A DNA stretch of 46,540 bases, taken from assembly GCA_002705055.1 (NCBI GenBank), contig PAHY01000026.1, positions 1 through 46,540 on the forward strand, written 5' to 3'. The DNA is from Planctomycetota bacterium. GTDB taxonomy: Bacteria; Planctomycetota; UBA1135. Numbering within the stretch: position 1 is the first letter of the stretch; every line of letters begins with the position of its first letter. The notes beneath the pieces are model-generated. The model searched no databases, was not told the origin of the DNA, and was given only the letters and a program-made list of their open reading frames with translations. Shown piece by piece: positions 32,154-41,201 of this stretch. Made by a program: the position numbers and the translations under genes.

Positions 32154-32978
32154 ATGACGAAAACCGAACACTCGCTGGCCCGCATTGAGGCTGCTCTGGC
32201 AGCCACGCGCTGGGATGCGAGTCTGTGCGCCGAAATTCGCGCGGCGTACCACCGCGCGGTCAGCCACGGGGTTTTCGAAGCCTTGAGCACCCCCGAGCGC
32301 CTGGTGCGCTTCCTCGAGAAGCACGTCTGGGCGGTCTGGGATTTCATGTCGCTGACCAAGAGCGTCCAGGAGGTGCTCGCGCCGGTCTCGCGGCCCTGGC
32401 AGCCGGCGCCTCACGCCGGGCTGGCCCGCCTGATCAACGAGATCGTGCTCGAGGAAGAGAGCGGCTTCGTCGTCGACGGCCGTTCGGCTTCGCATTTCGA
32501 GTTCTACCTGCACGCGATGCGCGCGGCGGGGGCGGACACCCAGCAGATCGATGGCTTCGCCGCGGCGCTGCGCGACGGCATCGCCTGGCAGGACTGCCTC
32601 GACCGCTTCGCTCCGCCGCCGGCCGCCCGCTTCGTGCGGATCACGCTGGAAATGGCGGAAGCCACGCCGGCAGAACGGATTGCGGCTTTCGCGCTGGGTC
32701 GCGAGCAGCTGATCCCGGAGATGTTCCCGGTCCTCTCCGGTCACCTGGCGGTGGCCACGCATGGGCGCGACTTCGGTCCTTTCCGCCACTATCTCGACCG
32801 CCACACCGAGATCGACGGCGAGGAGCACGGCCCGGCGACGCAGCAGATGCTGGAGATCTGGGCCGCCGACGACCCGGCCGCCGGTCGCGCTGCGTTGCGT
32901 GCCATCCAGGCCCGCGTTGATCTCTGGGACAGCATTCTGAGCTCGGTCTCGGATCTGCCCGGCGCGGACGGGCTCTAG
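32154..32978 (+). CDS. DUF3050 protein (haem-oxygenase-like fold)
   Basis: The 274-residue, all-helical protein matches the DUF3050 family: EALSTPERLVRFLEKHVWAV, FMSLTKSVQ, RLINEIVLEEES and the HGRDFGPFRHYLDRHTEIDGEEHGP region with closely spaced His, Asp and Glu. The fold is that of haem oxygenase-like metal-binding proteins, some of which are di-iron or haem enzymes. The His/Glu clusters (HVW near 50, EEES near 98, HYLDRH and GEEHG near 208-224) could bind metal. Function is unknown. AGGGGGA (32144-32150) is the ribosome-binding site for ATG 32154; an ATG at 32139 would add five residues. It sits between acyl-CoA genes, suggesting a link to fatty-acid or redox metabolism. Confidence 0.78.
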   Translation: MTKTEHSLARIEAALAATRWDASLCAEIRAAYHRAVSHGVFEALSTPERLVRFLEKHVWAVWDFMSLTKSVQEVLAPVSRPWQPAPHAGLARLINEIVLEEESGFVVDGRSASHFEFYLHAMRAAGADTQQIDGFAAALRDGIAWQDCLDRFAPPPAARFVRITLEMAEATPAERIAAFALGREQLIPEMFPVLSGHLAVATHGRDFGPFRHYLDRHTEIDGEEHGPATQQMLEIWAADDPAAGRAALRAIQARVDLWDSILSSVSDLPGADGL

Positions 32979-33080
32979 CCCTGTCCGCAGGCAGCAAGGC
33001 CTTGCTTCACTGCCGAAATCTGCTTTTCAGACGCGGCCCGCGATGGGAAAATCATGGGTCCGTCCTGTCCTGAGCAAGCC

Positions 33081-34217
33081 ATGGATTTCAATCTGAACGA
33101 AGAGATGGAGATGATCCGCGACTCGGCGCGTGAGTACGCCGAGCGCGTGCTCAAGCCGCACGCCGCGGCCATCGATGCCGCCGAAGAGTTCCCGACCGCC
33201 GCCCTGCAAGAGGCGGCTGAAGCGGGCTTCCTCGGCCTGACCGTGCCCGAGGAATACGGCGGCGCCGGCCTCGGCAATATGCACGCCGCGGTCCTGCTCG
33301 AAGAGATCAACCGCTGGGATCCCTCGGTCGGGGTCACCATCTCGGTGCACATGTCGCTGGCCTGCTCCTGCATCAACAAGTGGGGCACCGAGGCGGTCAA
33401 GCAGAAGTACCTGCCCCAGCTCGCGACCGGCGAGCTGATCGGCGCCTACTGCCTCACCGAGCCGGGCGCGGGCAGCGACGCCGGCTCGATGAAGACCCGC
33501 GCGGTCAAGGTGGACGGCGGCTGGAAGATCACCGGCACCAAGTCCTGGATCACCACGGGGCCGCAGGCGGGGCTGTACATCGTCTACGCGGTGACCGACC
33601 CGGAGGGCCGCCGCGGCGGCAACATCGGCGCCTTCATTGTCGAGCGCGCCATGGACGGCGTGACGGTCGGCAAGAAGGAGGAGAAGCTCGGGCTGCGCGG
33701 CTCCTCGACCACCGAGATGATCTTCGAGGACGTCTTCGTCCCCGACGAGAACCTGATGGGGGACGGCCTCAACGGCTTCAAGATCGCCCTCGACACCCTG
33801 GATGGCGGCCGCATCGGCATCGCCGCTCAGGCGCTGGGCATCCACCGCGCCTGCCTCGAAGAGTCGGTCAAGTACTCGAAGGAACGCGAGCAGTTCGGCA
33901 AGCCGATCGGCACCTTCCAGGGCATCGCCTGGAAGCTCGCCGACATGGCGACCTCGCTCGAGGCCAACCGCATGCTGGTCCAGAAGGCAGCCTGGCTGCG
34001 CGACAGCGGCCAGCCCTGCACCAAGGAGTGCTCGATGGCCAAGCTCGCGGCTTCGCGGGCCTGCAACGTGGCCGCGCAGGACGCGGTGCAGATTCACGGC
34101 GGCGCAGGCTACACCAAGGAGTTCCCGGTCGAGCGTCACTACCGCGACGCCCGCATCACCGAAATCTACGAAGGCGCCACCGACATCCAGCGCCTCGTCA
34201 TCTCCCGTCACCTCTAG
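33081..34217 (+). CDS. acyl-CoA dehydrogenase (first of two)
   Basis: A 378-residue FAD-dependent dehydrogenase that makes the alpha-beta double bond of acyl-CoA. It has YCLTEPGAGSDAGS and the WITTGPQAG loop (FAD and substrate binding), REQFGKPIGTFQGIAWKLADM, and Glu364 (EIYEGATDIQR) as the likely catalytic base. This is the short-chain/butyryl-CoA type layout. I start at ATG 33081 (MDFNLNEEMEMI), the family N-terminus; an ATG at 33054 would add nine residues including two Cys. The gene for a second paralogue starts 9 nt after its stop. Electron transfer flavoprotein genes are not in the window. Substrate chain length cannot be set from sequence. Confidence 0.93.
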   Translation: MDFNLNEEMEMIRDSAREYAERVLKPHAAAIDAAEEFPTAALQEAAEAGFLGLTVPEEYGGAGLGNMHAAVLLEEINRWDPSVGVTISVHMSLACSCINKWGTEAVKQKYLPQLATGELIGAYCLTEPGAGSDAGSMKTRAVKVDGGWKITGTKSWITTGPQAGLYIVYAVTDPEGRRGGNIGAFIVERAMDGVTVGKKEEKLGLRGSSTTEMIFEDVFVPDENLMGDGLNGFKIALDTLDGGRIGIAAQALGIHRACLEESVKYSKEREQFGKPIGTFQGIAWKLADMATSLEANRMLVQKAAWLRDSGQPCTKECSMAKLAASRACNVAAQDAVQIHGGAGYTKEFPVERHYRDARITEIYEGATDIQRLVISRHL

Positions 34218-34226
34218 GCGAAGACG

Positions 34227-35414
34227 ATGGACACCCTCACCACCCAACCGACCAACTTCGACCTGACCGAAGAGCAGGAGATGATCCGCGAGACCGTGCG
34301 GCGGTTCTCGCTCGAGGTCGTCAAGCCCGGTGCCCGCGACGCCGACGAGAACCAGCAGCTCAACATGGCTGCCTGGGAAGGCATGAAGGAGATGGGCCTG
34401 ACCGGCATTCCCTTCGACGAGAAGTGGGGCGGCGCCGGCCTCGACACCCTGTCGTACATCATCGCGGTCGAGGAGGTCTCCCGCGTCTGCGCGTCGACCG
34501 GCCTCACCCTGGCGGCGCACACTTCGCTGGGCACCTATCCGATCTACGCCTGGGGTTCGGAAGCGCTCAAGGAGCAGTACATGGCCGGCCTCACCGCCGG
34601 CGAGTACATGGGCGCCTACGGCCTCACCGAGCCCAACGCCGGTTCGGACTCGGCCGGCACCATCACCACCGCGGTGCGGGATGGCGATCACTACGTGATC
34701 AACGGCCAGAAGTGCTTCATCACCAACGGCAGCTACGCCAAGCCATTCATCATCACGGCCCAGACGGATAAGTCGCTGGGCTCGAAGGGCATCGTCGCCA
34801 TGGTGATCGACCGTGACACCGAGGGCTTCAGCGTCGAAAAGGGCGAAGAGAAGCTGGGCATGCGCGGTTCGGACTGGACCAACCTGTTCTTCACGGATTG
34901 CCGCGTCCCGGCCGAGAACGTGCTCGGCCCGGAAGGCGAAGGCTTCGCGACCTTCATGAAGACCCTGGAGGGCGGCCGCATCTCGATCGGTGCGCTGTCG
35001 CTGGGGCTGGCGCAGGGCGCGCTGGACGAGGCGCTGCAGTACTCGATGGAGCGCGAGCAGTTCGGCAAGGCGCTCTGCGAGCACCAGGCGGTGGCCTTCA
35101 AGCTGGCCGACATGCAGACCGAGATCAACGCGGCGCGGCACCTCGTGTATCACGCGGCGCGGCTCAAGGATCAGGGCAAGCCTTTTGGCCCGGCGGCGGC
35201 GATGGCCAAGTACTACGCCTCCGAGGTGTCGGTGCGCGCCAGCTACGAAGCGATCCAGATCTTCGGCGGCAATGGCTACTCGCGCGAGTATCCGGTCGAG
35301 CGCATGTACCGCGACTCGAAGCTGAACACCATCGGCGAAGGCACCTCCGAGGTGCAGAAGATCATCATCTCGCGCGATCTGCTCCGCGAGGCCGGCTACC
35401 AGCGCAAGAAGTGA
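34227..35414 (+). CDS. acyl-CoA dehydrogenase (second of two)
   Basis: The 395-residue paralogue has the same architecture but differs clearly in detail: [69 protein letters not shown] and Glu371 ([10 protein letters not shown]), the likely catalytic base. The GEGTSEVQ form resembles isobutyryl-CoA or other branched and short-chain dehydrogenases. With the first copy 9 nt upstream they probably act on different acyl chains or form a mixed complex. The stop overlaps the next start as GTGA, so the metallo-hydrolase is coupled to it. Confidence 0.93.
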   Translation: MDTLTTQPTNFDLTEEQEMIRETVRRFSLEVVKPGARDADENQQLNMAAWEGMKEMGLTGIPFDEKWGGAGLDTLSYIIAVEEVSRVCASTGLTLAAHTSLGTYPIYAWGSEALKEQYMAGLTAGEYMGAYGLTEPNAGSDSAGTITTAVRDGDHYVINGQKCFITNGSYAKPFIITAQTDKSLGSKGIVAMVIDRDTEGFSVEKGEEKLGMRGSDWTNLFFTDCRVPAENVLGPEGEGFATFMKTLEGGRISIGALSLGLAQGALDEALQYSMEREQFGKALCEHQAVAFKLADMQTEINAARHLVYHAARLKDQGKPFGPAAAMAKYYASEVSVRASYEAIQIFGGNGYSREYPVERMYRDSKLNTIGEGTSEVQKIIISRDLLREAGYQRKK

Positions 35415-36271
35415 GTGCGGCCGCGCGGCAGACGCGGCTCGGGCGCTTCCGCGTCACGGCGCTGCGCGACGCGAACTTCGCCCTCGACGGCGGAGCCATG
35501 TTCGGCGTCGTGCCGCGCGTGCTCTGGGAGAAGCTCACCCCGATCAACGAGGACCACACGGTCCCGCTGTCGACGACGCCGTACCTGCTGCAGGACGGCG
35601 AGCACACGATCGTGATCGAACCGGGGCTGGGCCTGCGCTGGCCGGACAAGCAGCGCTCGATGTTCCACATCGATCACTCCGCAGGGCACGAGCTGCTGGC
35701 TTCGCTGCGTGCCCACGGGGTCGAGCCCGAACAGGTCACGCATTGCCTGATGACGCACGGGCACTGGGATCACATCGGGGCGGCCTGCGGCGAGGACGGC
35801 GCGCCGGTGTTTCCGCGCGCCGAGTACTGGATGCCGCGCAGCGAGCGCGACGCCTGCATGAACCCGGATCACCTGCGCCGGGCCAGCTACCGGCGCGAGG
35901 ACCTCGCGCCGATCGAGGACGCCGGCCAGCTGCGCACCTTCGTCGATCAGTTCGACATCCTCCCCGGGGTGAAGATGGTCGAGGTCGGGGGGCACTCCGA
36001 CGGGGTATCGCTGGTGCTGGTGGAGGACGCGGGCGAGAAGGCCTGCTTCTGGGCCGACGTGGTCCCCACGCGCCACCACGTGCACCTGCCCTTCATCATG
36101 GCGTACGACATGAACGCGGCGAAGTCCTTCGAAGTGCGCAGCGAGTGGATCGCGCGCGCCGCCGCGGAAGGCTGGACCTGTCTGCTTTATCACGACCCGG
36201 AGCAGCCGATCGGCCGCTTCGTGGGCGGTGATCGGCGCTATGGCTGGCAGGCGCTTGAGGTCTCGGTCTAG
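35411..36271 (+). CDS. metallo-beta-lactamase-fold hydrolase
   Basis: The 286-residue protein has the MBL zinc signature THGHWDH (His116, His118, Asp120, His121) and later zinc-site residues in VGGHSDG and the FWADVVP block. Length and the N-terminal [27 protein letters not shown] resemble the quorum-quenching-lactonase/glyoxalase-II-like branch that hydrolyses esters, thioesters or lactones. In this operon an acyl-CoA thioester or hydroxyacyl lactone is plausible. Translation starts at GTG 35411, overlapping the acyl-CoA dehydrogenase stop (GTGA). The reading frame is also open upstream without a good start, so the GTG is well supported. After it a 133-nt gap holds only a small CCGAAG/CTTCGG hairpin (36292-36308). 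Confidence 0.86.
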   Translation: MSAAARQTRLGRFRVTALRDANFALDGGAMFGVVPRVLWEKLTPINEDHTVPLSTTPYLLQDGEHTIVIEPGLGLRWPDKQRSMFHIDHSAGHELLASLRAHGVEPEQVTHCLMTHGHWDHIGAACGEDGAPVFPRAEYWMPRSERDACMNPDHLRRASYRREDLAPIEDAGQLRTFVDQFDILPGVKMVEVGGHSDGVSLVLVEDAGEKACFWADVVPTRHHVHLPFIMAYDMNAAKSFEVRSEWIARAAAEGWTCLLYHDPEQPIGRFVGGDRRYGWQALEVSV

Positions 36272-36404
36272 ACCACGCCTCAGACTTGTTTCCGAAGGAT
36301 TTCTTCGGCCAGAGCCCTGATCTAGCCGATTTCCAGGATCTAGAGGAAGATCGAGAGCGTCAGGTCTGTGCGGACCCGCGCTTTTTCCCCAGGCTGTCCA
36401 TCCC

Positions 36405-39158
36405 ATGATCTCGTCCCTCATCCTCGCCATCACGGCGACTCTGGAGCCAAGCGGTGTATTCGCTGCGGTTCACACTCCCCATTCGGTGGTCTCTTCGACC
36501 GCCATCGGTCCGCGCACTTCCGGCGAGATGGAGATGGTCATCATCTCGCGCGGCGATGCGCGCGTCATGAGCTCGCTGGACGGCGGCTACAGCTTCCAGC
36601 CGGTGGCCGGCGACGGCCTGGGCAAGGTCGAGGCGCACCGCGTGGTTTACTACCAGGTGCCGTCGACGGGCGAACCGATCTTCGTGATCGCGACCAACCG
36701 CGGCTGCTGGAAGTACCGCCCGGATACCGGCGAGGTCAAGAACATTTCGACCGGCCTGGATCCGGTCAAGACCTACATGACCGACTTGGCGGCACCGCTG
36801 GTCGGCCAGGACGCGCCGATCTTCTCGGTCAACAACTGGGGCCAGATCTTTGAGTTGGACGAGCTCACGGACAGCTGGACCATGGTGGCCGACGCGGCGC
36901 GTTTCGACGAGAACGCGGTGATCGCGATGTCGCCGACCTTCGACCGCGCCGCGGGCGCGGGCGCCAACCAGACGGTGGCGGTCGGTGTGCGCGGCCTGCT
37001 GGTCTTCAGCACCGATGCAGGCGCGACCTGGGCGGGTCATCCGCAGTTCAGCACCCCGGCGCAGGACATCTACGAGTACCACGTCACGGCGCTCGAGTTC
37101 GACCACGACTACCAGAACAACGGGCTGGTCATGCTGGGCCGTGGCAAGCGCGACGACACCTTGCTTTACGAGACCGAGGGCGAGATGTGGCGCTCCAGCG
37201 ATTACCTGGGCAACTTCACCCAGCTGAGCATTCTCGGGGGGACCACGCTCAGCTCCGGTGTGTATTCGCTGGTGCACGCAGGCACCGGCCCGGATGCCGC
37301 CGACCACTGGTACGCCACGGTGTACCGCTTCCCCGAGCAGGATGACTACGACGCCGGGCGCGACACCATTGGCATCCTGCACAGCACCGACGGCGGCCTG
37401 ACCTGGGACGACCAGGGCAGCTTCCAGGAGTTCATCCAGGAGTTCTCCGGCAACGACCGCACGGCGGTCGGCCTGCCTTACCGCCGCATGATGCAGATCG
37501 TGGCGCACCCCGAGTTCGACCAGAACGGCGAGCTGTGGGTGGCGCGCGCGGAAGGCCTCTACTACTCGGGCGATCTGGGCTCTGGATGGGAGAAGCGTCG
37601 CTTCCGCCCGTCCACGCAGGTCCGCGCGATCGACTCGCAGATGAACGAGTTCGGCCAGATCGAGACCTGGGGAGCCTCCTACGGCTCGGGTCTGTATCGC
37701 TTCAACCATGCCACGGGCGAGTCCGAGACCCTGCCGGGTGACGGGATCATCTACTACGCTTCGGTGAAGGCTTCGCCCAACATCTCGCAGGACGGCCTGG
37801 TGATGGGCGGCGGGCAGCGCGACCTCGGCATCCGCCTCAGCGATCCGACGCCGGCCAACCGCCAGCGCTGGTTCTCGGTCAACGCGATCCGTTCGGCGAT
37901 CGACGGCGACACCGGCTACGTCCGCACCCTGGCCTTCTCGCCGCGCTTCGGCGGCAATAACGTCCCCGGGGGCGAGCCGATCTTTGCCTGGAGCTCGCGC
38001 TTCGGCGACACGCCGCTGGGCGAAACGCGCATCACTTTCGATGGCCTGGCGAACGTCTACCTGATCAACGATGTGTTCGGTCAGCCGGGCGATCGGGCGC
38101 CGTACTTCCACGAGATGGACATCGCGCAGTCCTTCGACCCGGTCAACCTGCCGTACGAGATGGACGTCTACGGCGCGACTTCGGCGTTCAACGAGATCTA
38201 CCGACTGCTCAACACCGGCACGCAAGCCGCGCCGGTCTTTGAGTGGACGACCATCAACCAGGCCTTCGAAGGCACCCTCATCGACGTCCAGGCCGACCCG
38301 CGCTTTGATCGCGCGCAGGGCACCGCGACGCTGTGGGCGCTGTCCACCGAGAAGCTGTATCGCCTCGACGAGCAGTCGAGCGACTGGAGCAGCTTTACGA
38401 CCACCGAGTGGCCGGGCATCCAGGATTACCTCGTGGTCGATATGGAGCTGGCGCCGGACATGGATCTGGCACCGGCTGTCTACGCAGCCACCTGGGGTGG
38501 CGGTGTGTTCAAGATGGACCTGACGGATTCCAGCCCCAGCTGGGAGCAAGTCGGCGGTCCGCCGCCCTCGGTCTGGACCGAGTGCATCTCGCTGTCGCCG
38601 GACTTCGCCAACGATCGCCTGATCTTCATCGGCACGCAGCGCGGCATGTACGCGGTCGAAGATCGTCCGGGCGCCGAGTGGGAGAAGCTCAACCAGGACA
38701 TCTTCTACGACAGCGCGAACACCAGCTTCGATGGCTTCTCGCCGCTCGATCCGGCCAACCCGGACCCCGCGCGCCCGTGGGGCTGGCAGGCGCTCAAGAA
38801 GGAGCTCATTCCGGAATCGGTGCTCAAGCACATCACGATCCTGGGCGAGTCCATCCTGGCCTCCGGCATGACTGGCGACTACTGCGAAGCGACCTTCCAG
38901 GTGGGCAGTCAGCTCGCTCTGCGCACCTACCGCGGCCCGCAGATGGGCGAGGTGCGCGTGACCTGCTGGGACGCCGAGACCGGCTCCTCGGCCGCGCCCT
39001 TCTACGACGTCACTCTTGACCTGTTCCAGAACCAGGTCGCGGACCACGAGTTCGTGATCCCGGTGCCGCAGCCGGGCATCTACACCTTCCGCCTCGAAGC
39101 GACCAACTTGCCGTTCAACAAGTGGGTCATGCTCGACGGCGTTCGTCTGACCGACTAA
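36405..39158 (+). CDS. large secreted beta-propeller protein (BNR/sortilin-like)
   Basis: A 917-residue exported protein. Its N-terminus MISSLILAITATLEPSGVF is signal-like but without basic residues. The body is beta-propeller with Asp-box-type loops (S-x-D-x-G-x-T-W), seen as SLDGGYSF (about 57), STDAGATW (about 201) and STDGGLTW (about 326), as in sialidase/sortilin and photosystem-assembly-like propellers. The last 100 residues look like a jelly-roll or carbohydrate-binding-like domain (QPGIYTFRLEATNLPFNKWV). No hydrolase active site was recognised. It probably binds or senses an extracellular substrate. Its last 32 nt overlap the convergent ABC permease gene, and there is no clear terminator between the two. 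Confidence 0.75.
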   Translation: MISSLILAITATLEPSGVFAAVHTPHSVVSSTAIGPRTSGEMEMVIISRGDARVMSSLDGGYSFQPVAGDGLGKVEAHRVVYYQVPSTGEPIFVIATNRGCWKYRPDTGEVKNISTGLDPVKTYMTDLAAPLVGQDAPIFSVNNWGQIFELDELTDSWTMVADAARFDENAVIAMSPTFDRAAGAGANQTVAVGVRGLLVFSTDAGATWAGHPQFSTPAQDIYEYHVTALEFDHDYQNNGLVMLGRGKRDDTLLYETEGEMWRSSDYLGNFTQLSILGGTTLSSGVYSLVHAGTGPDAADHWYATVYRFPEQDDYDAGRDTIGILHSTDGGLTWDDQGSFQEFIQEFSGNDRTAVGLPYRRMMQIVAHPEFDQNGELWVARAEGLYYSGDLGSGWEKRRFRPSTQVRAIDSQMNEFGQIETWGASYGSGLYRFNHATGESETLPGDGIIYYASVKASPNISQDGLVMGGGQRDLGIRLSDPTPANRQRWFSVNAIRSAIDGDTGYVRTLAFSPRFGGNNVPGGEPIFAWSSRFGDTPLGETRITFDGLANVYLINDVFGQPGDRAPYFHEMDIAQSFDPVNLPYEMDVYGATSAFNEIYRLLNTGTQAAPVFEWTTINQAFEGTLIDVQADPRFDRAQGTATLWALSTEKLYRLDEQSSDWSSFTTTEWPGIQDYLVVDMELAPDMDLAPAVYAATWGGGVFKMDLTDSSPSWEQVGGPPPSVWTECISLSPDFANDRLIFIGTQRGMYAVEDRPGAEWEKLNQDIFYDSANTSFDGFSPLDPANPDPARPWGWQALKKELIPESVLKHITILGESILASGMTGDYCEATFQVGSQLALRTYRGPQMGEVRVTCWDAETGSSAAPFYDVTLDLFQNQVADHEFVIPVPQPGIYTFRLEATNLPFNKWVMLDGVRLTD

Positions 39159-39927
39159 GGGTCAGGACGCTCACCGCCAGTCCGGCCAAGGCCAGGCTGG
39201 CGGCCGTCAGGCGCCACCAGCGCCCGTGGCCCAGGTCGTCCCAGGTCCAGGCTTCGGCGATCATGCGGCCCCAGGTTGGCAGATCCGGAGCGCCCAGCCC
39301 CAGGAAGGAGAGCACGGCTTCCGCCTGAATGGCGCCGACGAAGCCCAGCCCGAACTGCACCAGCACCACCGGCAGGAAGTGGGGGCTGAGGTGGCGCAGC
39401 AGCACCCAGCTCGGGGCCGCGCCGCTGGCCAGCGCGGTCTGGACGAACTCTTCGTTGCGCAGGCGTCGAGTCTCGGCGCGCACCAGGCGGTAGACGCCGA
39501 CCCAGCTCACCGCGGCGATCGCCACGACCAGCGCGGGCAGGCCCGGGCCCATCGCCGCGGCGATGACGAGGATCAGCAGGATCCCCGGGATCGCGCTGAC
39601 CACCGCCGACAGCCAGAGGATCGCGCGGTCCAGCCAGCCAGCGCGCCAGCCAGCGCCCATCCCGAGCAGCACTCCCAGCAGGGTCGCGCCGCCGGCGGCC
39701 AGGCCGCCGATCAGAAAGGCCGCCGCGCTGCCGTGCAGGGTCAGCTGGGCGACATCGCGTCCGAGCTGATCGGTGCCGAGCCAGCTTCCGGTTTGCGGCG
39801 CGAGATGCTCGGCTCCTGCCGCCCCGCGCACGTCTCCCAGGCCGAAGGCAGCGAGCAGGGCGCATGCGGCATAGATGCCGAGGGCTGCACGGGCGACGCT
39901 GCGGCCTCGCGTGGCGGGGGTGCTCAT
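39127..39927 (-). CDS. DppC/OppC-like ABC permease
   Basis: The 266-residue inner-membrane protein is a peptide/nickel-type BPD transport permease. WLGTDQLGRDV near 48-58 is the hallmark of the C subunit, and the EAA loop (FVQTALASGAAPSWVLLRHL, near 160) contacts the ATPase. About six hydrophobic segments are seen. It is the last gene of a minus-strand operon and its start overlaps the stop of the B subunit gene as ATGA. It is shorter than typical DppC (about 300) mainly at the N-terminus. The gene ends within the convergent propeller gene. It needs an ATPase pair that is not encoded nearby. Confidence 0.88.
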   Translation of the reverse strand: MSTPATRGRSVARAALGIYAACALLAAFGLGDVRGAAGAEHLAPQTGSWLGTDQLGRDVAQLTLHGSAAAFLIGGLAAGGATLLGVLLGMGAGWRAGWLDRAILWLSAVVSAIPGILLILVIAAAMGPGLPALVVAIAAVSWVGVYRLVRAETRRLRNEEFVQTALASGAAPSWVLLRHLSPHFLPVVLVQFGLGFVGAIQAEAVLSFLGLGAPDLPTWGRMIAEAWTWDDLGHGRWWRLTAASLALAGLAVSVLTLSRSDERRRA

Positions 39928-41198
39928 GAGCGAAGCTCCCCCCGGAAGCGCGGGTCGAGCCAGCGACTGCCGAGATCACCGAGCTCCTGAAAGAGCAGGT
40001 AGAGCAGCGTCACCAGGAAGGTCGTCGCGCGCAGGACCGCGGCGTCCGCATGGCGGGCGGCGTCAACGAGGTAGGCGCCCAGGCCCGGGACCACGAAGAC
40101 CTGCTCGAGGATCAGCGAACCCAGCACCAGAAAGGGCAGCGCCAGCACGAAGTGGGCGAGCAGCGCCGCCGAGGATGCCTGCAGCAGATGGCGTCGCCAG
40201 AGCACCCCGTTGTCCAGACCGCGGGCGCGCGCGGCCTGCAGGTGGGGCGCGCGGGAAGCGCCGACCAGGATCTGGCGGTAGACCTGGAAGTCGGGCCAGG
40301 TCGCCAGGAAGGCCCAGATCAGGATCGGCAGCAGCAATGCGTGCAGGCTGGGGGGATCCCAGGCCGTGACCGGGAACCAGCTCCAGTGGGCGGCGAACAG
40401 CCCGCGCAGCAGCAGCACCCAGCTGACGCCGCTGACCGCGATCACCAGCATCGCGCTTCGCCCCAGGTTGCGGTCGATGCGGCCGCCGGGGCGGCGGGCG
40501 GCCAGCACGGCCGCGCCGAGCGCGAGCAGCGTGCCCAGCAGCAGCGCGGGCAGTGCCAGCGCCAGACTGCGCAGGCTGCGGGTGCTGAGCTCGCGAGCGA
40601 CCAGCTGGCCGTCCAGCGAACGACCGAAGTCAAAGCGCAGCAGCTCGCCGGTCTGGTGCAGGAAGCGCTGCCAGGCAGGACGGGCCTCTGCCCAGGGGGC
40701 GATGGCCGCGCGGCGCGAATCCACGATCAGGCGCGTGCCGCGCAAGGCGCTGTGCCAGCCGATGGCAGGCAGCGCGCCCAACTCGGCGTCGAGGAGGCGC
40801 GCCTGCAGCCGCCGGTCGTCGGCAAGCGGGAGCGCTTCGAGGGCGGCCGGAAGCTCGGCGAGCGTGCGCCCTTCCAGCTCCAGCTTCGCGATTTGATCCG
40901 AACCGGTCACCTCGATCGCCAGCTCCGTTCCGCCCTGCGGGATCAGGCTGACCCGACCCGGCGCCCCGACCAGACTCAGCTCCATGGCGCGCGCTTCGAA
41001 GCGTCGATACTCGCCGGACTCGACCCGAAACTCGCCCAGGCGGCGCAGCGAAGGGCGCTCGCCCAAGGCCCGTTCGGCCGGGTCGCCGACCAGGCCGCTC
41101 TCGAGGATCAGGAACAGCAGCAGGACGACCCCGAGGACTTGCGCGAGCAGCGCCAGCGCGCGCTGGAGGAGCCGGGTGAGCGCGCGCGGAAGCCTCAT
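39924..41198 (-). CDS. DppB/OppB-like ABC permease with a large periplasmic insertion
   Basis: A 424-residue permease, about 100 residues longer than usual DppB. The first hydrophobic segment (about 14-34) is followed by GDPAERALGERPS as in the family, then an extra region (about 55-172) rich in beta-strand and acidic residues (FRVESGEYRRFE, TELAIEVTGSDQIAKLELEG). The family sequence resumes at FLHQTGELLRFDFGRSLDGQ and the remaining five segments. The EAA loop (LQAARARGLDNGVLWRRHLLQ, near 320) is intact. The insertion lies on the periplasmic side, where it could contact the binding protein encoded 3 nt upstream. It has no match I recognise. Confidence 0.86.
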   Translation of the reverse strand: MRLPRALTRLLQRALALLAQVLGVVLLLFLILESGLVGDPAERALGERPSLRRLGEFRVESGEYRRFEARAMELSLVGAPGRVSLIPQGGTELAIEVTGSDQIAKLELEGRTLAELPAALEALPLADDRRLQARLLDAELGALPAIGWHSALRGTRLIVDSRRAAIAPWAEARPAWQRFLHQTGELLRFDFGRSLDGQLVARELSTRSLRSLALALPALLLGTLLALGAAVLAARRPGGRIDRNLGRSAMLVIAVSGVSWVLLLRGLFAAHWSWFPVTAWDPPSLHALLLPILIWAFLATWPDFQVYRQILVGASRAPHLQAARARGLDNGVLWRRHLLQASSAALLAHFVLALPFLVLGSLILEQVFVVPGLGAYLVDAARHADAAVLRATTFLVTLLYLLFQELGDLGSRWLDPRFRGELRS

Positions 41199-41201
41199 GC
41201 C

